Shown piece after piece: positions 1 through 5,114 of a stretch of DNA of 5,114 nucleotides. The DNA comes from an uncultured Oscillospiraceae bacterium. Lineage in GTDB: Bacteria > Bacillota > Clostridia > Oscillospirales > Acutalibacteraceae. Position 1 is the first letter of the stretch. Every line of letters begins with the position of its first letter. The notes beneath the pieces are model-generated. The model did no database searches. It was not told the DNA's origin and was given only the letters and a program-made list of their open reading frames with translations. The stretch lies in assembly GCA_900549675.1 (NCBI GenBank), contig URPG01000164.1, positions 1-5,114 on the forward strand, read 5' to 3'. Made by a program: the position numbers and the translations under genes.

Positions 1-2
1 CC

Positions 3-1466
3 GACCTTTGGACAAAAGAAACTGTACCTATTCAAGAGCCGGAACAAACCAAGTACGTTTGGTACACGGAATCTGACGACAAGGCCACCACTATTTACGC
101 AAATTTTCATGATGCCGACCCGAATGAGGAGCTTGTAGAAATCAATGTTCGCCGTTCATGTTTTTTCCCGAAAGAAATCGGAATTGATTATATTACGGTA
201 AGAGGCTTTGAAATGGCTCATGCAGCCTCCCCTTGGGCACCTCCCACGGCAGATCAACCTGCTCTTTTGGGTACCCATTGGAGTAAGGGCTGGGTTATTG
301 AAAACAACATCATACACGACGCTAAATGCAGTGCGATTAGTGTTGGCAAGGAAATCTCTACCGGCCACCATTACCGCTCTGCGCGCAAGGATAAACCCGG
401 TTATCAATATCAATTGGAATCCGTTTTTTCTGCTGAACGAAATGGTTGGTGCAAAGAAAAAATCGGTTCTCATGTTATTCGTTATAATACCATTTATGAT
501 TGCGGACAAAATGGCATTGTCGGACATTTAGGCGGCGTGTTCAGTGAAATCCATCATAATCATATTTACAATATTGCAATAAAACGTGAATTTTATGGGC
601 ATGAAATCGCCGGCATCAAAATGCACGCTGCGATTGATGTACAAATTCATCATAACCGCATTCATAACTGCACCTTGGGAATTTGGTCGGATTGGCAGAC
701 ACAAGGCACCCGTTTCAGCAAAAATTTGTTATACAATAATACACGTGATTTATTTGTAGAGGTTAGTCATGGTCCGTATCTTGTCGACCACAATATCTTT
801 GCTTCCAAATACGCCTTGGATAACGCCGCACAAGGCGGAGCATACATTAATAATTTAATCGCAGGGAAAATGCGCCAATGGAAAGAATTGTCACGTTCCA
901 CGCAATATCATCTGCCTCACAGCACTAAGATTGCCGGTTTTGCCTGCGTTTACGGCGGTGATGATCGTTTTAGAAACAATATTTTCATCGGTCATGGAAG
1001 CACCACTGAAGAAGTTGGTACTTCTCATTACGATGACTACACCACCTCACTGGAAGAATACATCAATACCGTCCATCAAAAAGAAGGCGACCACGAGGTT
1101 TTTATCCTCGTCAACCAACCTGTTTACATAGACCATAATGTTTATTTAAATGGTGCCGCACCGTTTAAAAAAGAAGAAAAAAATTGGGTAAACGCTCAAT
1201 TTAATCCCGATTTCAGTATTGTGGAAGAAAACGGAAAGATATATCTGGCTTGTACACTTCCCGATAATTTCGACTCCTATCAGGGAGAAGTTCAATCCAC
1301 AAAAACGCTGCCAAGAGTTCGCATTGTGGACGCCGAATACGAGCACCCCGATGGAAACGAAATTGTTCTGGACACGGATTTGCTTGACCAGCAAAAAGAT
1401 AAATTTAGTGTCGTCGGTCCTATATGCAATTTAAAAGCCGGCAAAAATTATATTGAATTACGCTAA
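3..1466 (+). CDS. GH120-type beta-xylosidase (right-handed beta-helix glycosidase), 5' truncated by window edge
   Basis: The frame is open from the left edge to a TAA at 1464-1466, giving 487 residues without an N-terminus. The Met codon at 213 is internal (context RGFEMAHA) and has no ribosome binding site. Seen: repeated beta-helix rungs with Asn/His ladders, such as VIENNIIHD (about fragment residue 98), VIRYNTIYD (158), EIHHNHIYN (182), QIHHNRIHN (214) and LVDHNIF (260). Known: the GH120 enzyme XylC of Thermoanaerobacterium saccharolyticum uses Asp382 as nucleophile and Glu405 as acid/base. Here Asp230 (GIWSDW, codon 690-692) and Glu253 (LFVEVS, codon 759-761) have the same spacing of 23, which implies about 150 missing residues and a full length near 640, usual for the family. 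The likely role is release of xylose from xylo-oligosaccharides. Whether it is secreted cannot be judged without the N-terminus. Other beta-helix families such as GH141 are the main alternative. The beta-helix class is near certain; the GH120 assignment is good but inferred. Confidence 0.85.
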   Translation, partial: DLWTKETVPIQEPEQTKYVWYTESDDKATTIYANFHDADPNEELVEINVRRSCFFPKEIGIDYITVRGFEMAHAASPWAPPTADQPALLGTHWSKGWVIENNIIHDAKCSAISVGKEISTGHHYRSARKDKPGYQYQLESVFSAERNGWCKEKIGSHVIRYNTIYDCGQNGIVGHLGGVFSEIHHNHIYNIAIKREFYGHEIAGIKMHAAIDVQIHHNRIHNCTLGIWSDWQTQGTRFSKNLLYNNTRDLFVEVSHGPYLVDHNIFASKYALDNAAQGGAYINNLIAGKMRQWKELSRSTQYHLPHSTKIAGFACVYGGDDRFRNNIFIGHGSTTEEVGTSHYDDYTTSLEEYINTVHQKEGDHEVFILVNQPVYIDHNVYLNGAAPFKKEEKNWVNAQFNPDFSIVEENGKIYLACTLPDNFDSYQGEVQSTKTLPRVRIVDAEYEHPDGNEIVLDTDLLDQQKDKFSVVGPICNLKAGKNYIELR

Positions 1467-1540
1467 ATATAGGGCATCGTATTTCGTGCTGCGAATAAGA
1501 CGATATAAATCGCCATTTTCAACTATGAAAGTGACTCAAA

Positions 1541-1585
1541 TTGAAAAACCTCGTTTGGCTGCTGCCGGTACGAGGTTTTTTTCAA
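1541..1585 (+). terminator. Intrinsic terminator between convergent genes
   Basis: An 11-base-pair stem (AAAAACCTCGT at 1544-1554 with ACGAGGTTTTT at 1570-1580) encloses a 15-base loop and runs into a seven-T tract at 1576-1582. It starts about 75 bases after the stop of the GH120 gene. On the minus strand the same hairpin ends in a run of five T, about 50 bases past the PII-like gene, so it probably works in both directions. The rest of the 1467-1630 gap holds no gene that I can support. Confidence 0.85.
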
Positions 1586-1630
1586 TCCTGAGAGAATAAA
1601 CTTCATCCTCTCTTTTTTATAAAACATGAT

Positions 1631-1981
1631 TTAGACTTCATCTTTTTTCTTAAATCCTTCTGTATACGTCACAGGCATCGCAAACATAATTCCGGTGTCA
1701 TGATTTTCCAATCCGCCTGTAATTTCATTCATAATTCTGGAAACAACAGGGATTTTTTCATCTTCCAACACAACCATAATAGTTCTATTTTCTGAATGGG
1801 AAGGTTCAAACAAAGCACATAGAGATGTCATGAAAGGCGTATCAGAGTCATTTTCACATAAAACTTGTGCCATACCACGGCTTTCAAGTACCGTAGCACC
1901 CGAAATATGTTCTTCTCCAAAAGCTTCCAAAATTTCCTCTAAACATTCGATTTTATTTAATATAATAAATAAAACTTGCAA
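1631..1981 (-). CDS. Divergent PII-like (GlnB/GlnK-fold) small regulatory protein
   Basis: This encodes 116 residues, close to the 110-115 usual for PII proteins. The order beta-alpha-beta, loop, beta-alpha-beta can be laid on GlnB by eye. Residues 2-36 (LFIILNK, then LEEILEAF, then ISGATVLESRG) match the first half, including the ITGMTV-like turn. Residues 66-104 (RTIMVVLEDEKIPVV through GGLENHDTGIMFAMPV) match the second half, with a B-loop-like GG...TG segment. The T-loop region (about 38-65) is unlike true GlnB: it lacks the uridylylated Tyr motif and the classical Gly/Lys pattern, and holds Cys42, Cys55 and acidic stretches. Function is therefore unknown. PII relatives form trimers that bind nucleotides or other small ligands and control transporters or enzymes. 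No amtB, glnA or other nitrogen gene lies nearby. The start is TTG at 1981, supported by a near-perfect ribosome binding site. It stands alone, between a promoter at 2014-2042 and the terminator at 1541-1585. Confidence 0.75.
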   Translation of the reverse strand: MQVLFIILNKIECLEEILEAFGEEHISGATVLESRGMAQVLCENDSDTPFMTSLCALFEPSHSENRTIMVVLEDEKIPVVSRIMNEITGGLENHDTGIMFAMPVTYTEGFKKKDEV

Positions 1982-1988
1982 CTTTTTT

Positions 1989-1996
1989 CACCTCCT
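1989..1996 (-). promoter_or_regulatory. Ribosome binding site fixing a TTG start
   Basis: Read on the minus strand this is AGGAGGTG, ending seven bases before the TTG at 1981-1979. It is a near-perfect anti-16S match. No ATG or GTG lies at a useful distance, so it decides the unusual TTG start of the PII-like gene. Confidence 0.85.
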
Positions 1997-2013
1997 ATTA
2001 ATTTAGTTTCTCT

Positions 2014-2042
2014 ATTATAACATCCAAATTGCCACTTAGCAA
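2014..2042 (-). promoter_or_regulatory. Sigma70-type promoter of the PII-like gene
   Basis: On the minus strand a -35 box TTGCTA (2042-2037, four of six consensus bases) and a perfect -10 box TATAAT (2019-2014) are separated by 17 bases. The start of transcription would fall near 2007, giving a short leader of about 26 bases that contains the ribosome binding site. It lies just downstream of the isomerase terminator, which supports independent transcription. Confidence 0.7.
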
Positions 2043-2080
2043 ATATTCTTTTGTATATCTTCAATTTTATTTTTGCTATA

Positions 2081-2115
2081 AAAAATAACGATGAAGAAAA
2101 ATCTTCATCGTTATT
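2081..2115 (-). terminator. Intrinsic terminator of the isomerase gene
   Basis: A perfect 14-base-pair stem (2084-2097 with 2102-2115) has a four-base loop at 2098-2101. On the minus strand it is followed by a six-T run (2085-2080). It begins 17 bases after the isomerase stop codon. The stem is AT-rich with four G-C pairs, but its perfect pairing, tight loop and U-tract make it convincing. Confidence 0.88.
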
Positions 2116-2131
2116 AAAATCATCTTATCTC

Positions 2132-3607
2132 TTATGCAAATGGATTTTCACCTGGATAAGGCAGACTTTTCGGTTGATTATAAGCAATGTCTGTCACACC
2201 CAAATATTTAAACACTTCAAACAAAATCTTTCCATAATGGCCAAAAGCCACTGCACCATGGTGCGGATAACATTTTTGAATGAGTACATGGCGATAGAAA
2301 CGATCCATTTCAGGAATTGCAAAAATACCAATAGAGCCAAAGCTTTCTGTCGGCACATCGAGCACTTCTCCCTGTGCCACATAGGCTTTAATCTGTGTAT
2401 CAGCAGTGCTTTGCAGACGGAAAAATGTAATCTCCCCTGCTTTGATATCGCCTTCCATGGTACCACGGGTAATGTCAGGTTCCGGCAGGTCAGGCTCGAG
2501 GTCGCGTTTCATAATCAACTGATAGCCCATATGAGGATTTCTCAACAAGCTTGAGCAGGTATTCCCGCAGTGGAATCCCATAAAGGTTTCAGGCAAAGCG
2601 ACATTGTATTTACCTTTAATACTTTTTTCGTAAATAGAAGACGGAACGGTATTGTTAATATCCAATAAAGTAACGGGCTTACCGGAAACACAAATTCCAA
2701 TATATTCACTTAAAGCACCATAAACGTCAACTTCACAGCTAATCGGAACACCGCGTCCAGTAAAGCGGCTGTTGACATAACAGGGAACAAACCCAAATTC
2801 CGTCTGGAAAGCCGGCCAGCATTTATTGGCAAAAGCAACATATTTGCTGACACCCTTATGCTCTTCCATCCAATCCTTAAGGGTTAATTCATACTGAGCC
2901 AGACGAGGCAAAACGCCTTCATATTTATTCTCTGCACCTAATTCTGCACGCATTTCTTCCATTAAGGCCGGAATGCGAGGGTCATCCTTATGCTTGTTAT
3001 AGGCAACCAATAAATCTAGTTCACTATTTTCTTCTACGGCCACACCCAAATCATACAATGCTTTAATCGGAGCATTGCAGGCTAAAAAATCATTGGGACG
3101 AGGGCCAAAGGTGATAATCTTTAATCCTTTTAATCCCACAATAGCCGTAGCCAGCGGTACAAATTCTTTAATTTTCTCAGCTACTTCGGCAGCTATTCCC
3201 ACGGGATACTCAGGAATATAAGCTGTTTTGCCGCGCAAATTCAAGTTGTAGCTGCAATTGAGCATACCGCAATAAGCGTCACCACGTCCGTCATGCAAAT
3301 CGCCGTCACCTTCTGCAGCCGCCACATACATGATAGGACCGTCAAACATATCAGCCAGCATTGTTTCGGGCGTTTCAGGTCCGAAATTCCCCAAGAAAAC
3401 AACCAAAGCATTCACATCATTGGCTTTAATGTCTTCAATTGCTTTTTCAGCCTCTGTTTCTGTCTGTACAGCGATTGGGCACTCATAAAGACCTTCGCCA
3501 AATTCTTTTGCGATAGCACTGCGTCTGCGTTCTGCCAAGCTGACAGGAAAACAGCTGCGGGATACGGCAATCATACCCAGTTTAATTTCAGGAATATTTG
3601 TCATCAT
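2132..3607 (-). CDS. L-fucose/L-arabinose isomerase-family sugar isomerase (FucI-like, short form)
   Basis: This encodes 491 residues of a cytoplasmic, metal-dependent aldose-ketose isomerase. Expected architecture is an N-terminal Rossmann-like domain (about 1-165), a middle domain (about 166-345) and a C-terminal barrel domain (about 346-491). Known: E. coli FucI binds Mn2+ through Glu337, Asp361 and His528. Here Glu292 (CEVDVYG) and Asp316 (LLDINN) keep the same 24-residue spacing, and the PHHG motif (His449/His450) near the C-terminus is the candidate third ligand. Classical FucI is about 590 residues, so this belongs to a shorter branch often annotated only as fucose/arabinose isomerase family. 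Its substrate (L-fucose, D-arabinose, L-arabinose or another sugar) cannot be read from sequence. No fucose kinase, aldolase, permease or regulator is adjacent. The first of two tandem ATG codons (3607) is chosen because it lies seven bases from the ribosome binding site. It has its own terminator and probably its own distant promoter. Confidence 0.88.
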   Translation of the reverse strand: MMTNIPEIKLGMIAVSRSCFPVSLAERRRSAIAKEFGEGLYECPIAVQTETEAEKAIEDIKANDVNALVVFLGNFGPETPETMLADMFDGPIMYVAAAEGDGDLHDGRGDAYCGMLNCSYNLNLRGKTAYIPEYPVGIAAEVAEKIKEFVPLATAIVGLKGLKIITFGPRPNDFLACNAPIKALYDLGVAVEENSELDLLVAYNKHKDDPRIPALMEEMRAELGAENKYEGVLPRLAQYELTLKDWMEEHKGVSKYVAFANKCWPAFQTEFGFVPCYVNSRFTGRGVPISCEVDVYGALSEYIGICVSGKPVTLLDINNTVPSSIYEKSIKGKYNVALPETFMGFHCGNTCSSLLRNPHMGYQLIMKRDLEPDLPEPDITRGTMEGDIKAGEITFFRLQSTADTQIKAYVAQGEVLDVPTESFGSIGIFAIPEMDRFYRHVLIQKCYPHHGAVAFGHYGKILFEVFKYLGVTDIAYNQPKSLPYPGENPFA

Positions 3608-3614
3608 TTTCTTG

Positions 3615-3620
3615 CCTCCA
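3615..3620 (-). promoter_or_regulatory. Ribosome binding site of the isomerase gene
   Basis: TGGAGG on the minus strand lies seven bases before the ATG at 3607 and ten before the second ATG at 3604. The spacing favours the first ATG. Confidence 0.8.
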
Positions 3621-3630
3621 AAGTTAAATG

Positions 3631-3658
3631 GATTGACGGTCCGATTGACCGTACAATC
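3631..3658 (-). repeat. Inverted repeat just upstream of the isomerase ribosome binding site
   Basis: On the plus strand the arms are GATTGACGGT (3631-3640) and ACCGTACAATC (3648-3658), complementary over ten pairs with one extra base, around a seven-base centre. The ACGGT/ACCGT core is perfect. The centre also repeats GATTGAC directly (3631-3637 and 3643-3649, 12 bases apart, about one helical turn). It could be a repressor operator or an RNA hairpin ten bases from the ribosome binding site. It has no U-tract, so it is not a terminator. The binding partner is unknown. Confidence 0.55.
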
Positions 3659-3879
3659 AAATTGAGCCTAAATCCTACATTTCAAGTTTATCCCGGTTGC
3701 CTGTCGTTACAAAACAAACAACCCTCATTCACCTAAACGACTTAGTAAACATCTCCCCCTCACGCTATTGACAGATTTTCATCTAGCTTCTGTTCCTAAA
3801 AGTAATTTTGTTTCTTCATTAAACTAACTAAAGAACATCTTTTATTTTGTACCTTCAAAAAGTGTTTCTTTCATTGAAA

Positions 3880-3908
3880 AGTATATCACTTTATTCTATC
3901 TTCTTCAA
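3880..3908 (-). promoter_or_regulatory. Putative sigma70-type promoter for the isomerase gene
   Basis: On the minus strand a -35 box TTGAAG (3908-3903, four of six) and a -10 box TATACT (3885-3880, five of six) are separated by 17 bases. Transcription would start near 3873. It is the best pair I found between the nrdB terminator and the isomerase. AT-rich DNA yields chance matches, so this is moderate evidence. Confidence 0.5.
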
Positions 3909-3967
3909 CTCTTTTCTGCAATTTTACTCTTTATATTATTTTCTTATCACGCGCTTAGTCATATGTA

Positions 3968-4008
3968 AAACAAAAAAGATTGTATAACAACTACAATCTT
4001 TTTTGTTT
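3968..4008 (-). terminator. Intrinsic terminator of nrdB
   Basis: A perfect 17-base-pair stem (3968-3984 with 3992-4008) has a seven-base loop. Each strand carries a six-T run inside the descending arm, so it could act in both directions. It begins about 35 bases after the nrdB stop. The stem is very AT-rich, but its length and perfect pairing support the call. Confidence 0.82.
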
Positions 4009-4043
4009 ATTTTAGATATCTGTTTCGTCTATCCTTAAAAATA

Positions 4044-5087
4044 TTATAAATCGTCTATCAAAGCACCGCTTTTTGCGTAAGCTGTACTGCGGGCCTCAAA
4101 AAAGTCTGTTTTAATCGTATTGGCATTGCTGTATTGACTCACCCAGCGCATGGATTCAGGCTCTTCTTCATGGCCTTCATAAATCTTTTCAAAGCCAAGA
4201 CCCATACAGCGCAAATTGCCCAAATACTGCACATAGTCAGCAATCATCTGCTGGGTCAATCCGGGCATATCATCGCCGATGGCATAGTGGCCCCAAGCGA
4301 TTTCCTGTTCACAGCCCTCTTTTATCATATCTCTGTAAACTTCCACTTTTTCCGGCGTGAATAATTCCGGATTTTCTTTTTTAAGTTCTTGAATAATATT
4401 GCGAAACAACCAAAGATGTGTATTCTCATCACGATTGATATAGCGGATAATTTGTACAGAACCCGGCATTTTATTGTTGCGCCCTAAATTATAGAAAAAC
4501 ATAAATCCGCTGTAAAAATAAATGCCTTCTAAAATATAATTGGCTATAATGGCACGCATGAGATGATGAGGGCTTTTCTCTCTATGAAACGCATTATATT
4601 GTTCGCCGATAAAATTATTGCGCTTTAACAGATGTTCATCATCTTTCCATTGATACAATACCGCATCACGGGTTTGAGGGTCACAAATGGTATCCAGCAT
4701 ATAGCTGTAACTCTGGCTGTGAATGGCCTCTTGATATGTTTGAATGGCTAAACAAAGGTTGACTTCATTTGCTGTAATATATTCACCGACATGGGGCAAG
4801 TTCGCCGTTTGAATACTGTCCAAAAAAATCAAAAAGGATAGAATTTTGTCATAGGCTCTGCGTTCCGGTGGCAAAAGATTGGGATATTCTTTTATATCAG
4901 TCGATAAATTAACTTCTTCGGGAATCCAAAAATTGTTCATCGCCTGCCGGTACCAATCACTTACCCATGTATATTTCATATTGTTAAAATCATTGAGATT
5001 GGTCGTGTTCCCGTTAATCATTCTGCGGTGCTCCACATGAATATCTCCGTCGGGATTAAAGAGTGCTTTACGATTTAATGAATCCAT
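4044..5087 (-). CDS. nrdB: Ribonucleoside-diphosphate reductase, class I beta subunit (R2)
   Basis: This encodes 347 residues, usual for a short R2 subunit. It houses the di-iron/tyrosyl-radical cofactor that activates the alpha subunit NrdA for reduction of ribonucleotides to deoxyribonucleotides in the cytoplasm. Ligands matching E. coli NrdB by motif are Asp90 (FLDSIQ), Glu120 and His123 (YQEAIHSQSY), Glu187 (ILEGIYFY), and Glu221 and His224 (RDENTHL). The radical Tyr is present as Tyr127, four residues after His123 as in E. coli (His118/Tyr122). Trp54 (NNFWIPEEV) matches the Trp48 transfer residue, and Asp220 matches Asp237. This makes a metal-only or Tyr-less variant unlikely. The tail ends in GALIDDL, acidic and hydrophobic like tails that dock into NrdA, but shorter than in E. 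coli; Tyr337 may fill the role of Tyr356. The ATG at 5087 has a GGAGG six bases upstream. The frame stays open to the right edge without another supported start. nrdA is expected beyond that edge. Confidence 0.96.
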   Translation of the reverse strand: MDSLNRKALFNPDGDIHVEHRRMINGNTTNLNDFNNMKYTWVSDWYRQAMNNFWIPEEVNLSTDIKEYPNLLPPERRAYDKILSFLIFLDSIQTANLPHVGEYITANEVNLCLAIQTYQEAIHSQSYSYMLDTICDPQTRDAVLYQWKDDEHLLKRNNFIGEQYNAFHREKSPHHLMRAIIANYILEGIYFYSGFMFFYNLGRNNKMPGSVQIIRYINRDENTHLWLFRNIIQELKKENPELFTPEKVEVYRDMIKEGCEQEIAWGHYAIGDDMPGLTQQMIADYVQYLGNLRCMGLGFEKIYEGHEEEPESMRWVSQYSNANTIKTDFFEARSTAYAKSGALIDDL

Positions 5088-5093
5088 TGCTGT

Positions 5094-5098
5094 CCTCC
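5094..5098 (-). promoter_or_regulatory. Ribosome binding site of nrdB
   Basis: GGAGG on the minus strand ends six bases before the ATG at 5087 and fixes that start, although the frame is open further upstream to the window edge. A TATAAT just beyond it lies too close to the start to be judged as a promoter within this window. Confidence 0.8.
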
Positions 5099-5114
5099 AT
5101 ATTATATTTTCTAT

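Larger units (their letters stand above)
3608..4043 (-). other. Long AT-rich intergenic region with isomerase leader
   Basis: This 436-base gap has no full-length gene. From right to left on the minus strand it holds the nrdB terminator (3968-4008), a promoter-like pair (3880-3908), an AT-rich stretch (about 3780-3870), a more GC-containing segment (about 3680-3770), the inverted repeat at 3631-3658 and the isomerase ribosome binding site. If the promoter is used, the isomerase leader is about 265 bases, longer than ordinary. Two tiny in-frame stretches separated by one TGA lie at 3752-3675 on the minus strand; the second reads MRVVCFVTTGNRDKLEM and resembles the start of RdgB. I recognise no known riboswitch class here. 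Confidence 0.5.

Noticed and set aside
213..1466. A complete gene starting at the ATG at 213
   Set aside because: The frame continues upstream to the left edge with coherent protein sequence (ITVRGFEM), there is no ribosome binding site before 213, and the family needs a longer N-terminus.
1467..1540. A structured RNA after the GH120 gene (ATCGT...ACGAT near 1480-1505)
   Set aside because: The pairing is interrupted and short, with no conserved motif or T-run that I could identify.
1590..1618. A second small terminator (GAGAG/CTCTC followed by six T)
   Set aside because: The stem is only five pairs with a 13-base loop, and it adds nothing beside the strong hairpin at 1541-1585.
2051..2554. 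A 167-codon plus-strand frame over the isomerase gene and its terminator
   Set aside because: It is antisense to the isomerase coding region, runs through the terminator hairpin, and its translation shows no recognisable family features.
3293..3736. A 147-codon plus-strand frame over the isomerase 5' end and leader
   Set aside because: It is antisense to clearly coding sequence, has no ribosome binding site, and its composition is that of a shadow frame.
3731..3746. A LacI-type operator around CTAA-ACGAC-TTAG
   Set aside because: Only four bases per arm pair perfectly and the centre is not symmetric, which is within chance for AT-rich DNA.

Overview
The window looks like ordinary chromosome from a low-GC, probably Bacillota (Firmicutes), bacterium with a plant-glycan or gut lifestyle. 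The evidence is strong AGGAGG-type ribosome binding sites, a TTG start, AT-rich intergenic DNA, T-tailed intrinsic terminators, a xylan-type glycosidase and a sugar isomerase. A Negativicutes-like host is possible, but the sequence does not settle the genus. I saw no mobile element, CRISPR array, tRNA or rRNA.

Layout: one plus-strand gene enters from the left edge (3-1466, 5' end missing). It encodes a right-handed beta-helix glycoside hydrolase that I assign to family GH120 (beta-xylosidase type), because an Asp and a Glu lie 23 residues apart in the expected helical context. It converges on three minus-strand genes, and a strong hairpin terminator (1541-1585) sits between. Those three, from left to right, are a small divergent PII-like protein (1631-1981, TTG start), a 491-residue L-fucose/L-arabinose isomerase-family enzyme (2132-3607), and the beta subunit of an aerobic class I ribonucleotide reductase (4044-5087).

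Each minus-strand gene seems to be its own transcription unit. Hairpin terminators follow the isomerase (2081-2115) and the reductase (3968-4008), and the hairpin at 1541-1585 can also serve the PII-like gene. Sigma70-type promoters with 17-base spacers can be read ahead of the PII-like gene (2014-2042) and the isomerase (3880-3908). The GH120 enzyme and the isomerase could both serve pentose or deoxyhexose use, but they are not in one operon, so a joint pathway is only an inference. NrdB is housekeeping DNA-precursor synthesis; its partner NrdA would be expected beyond the right edge.

The least explained stretch is the 436-base gap at 3608-4043. It holds a terminator, a distant promoter, a leader of about 265 bases, an inverted repeat just before the isomerase ribosome binding site, and a tiny frame resembling the N-terminus of RdgB/HAM1 pyrophosphatases. 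I found no clear sign of a wholly new multi-gene system.
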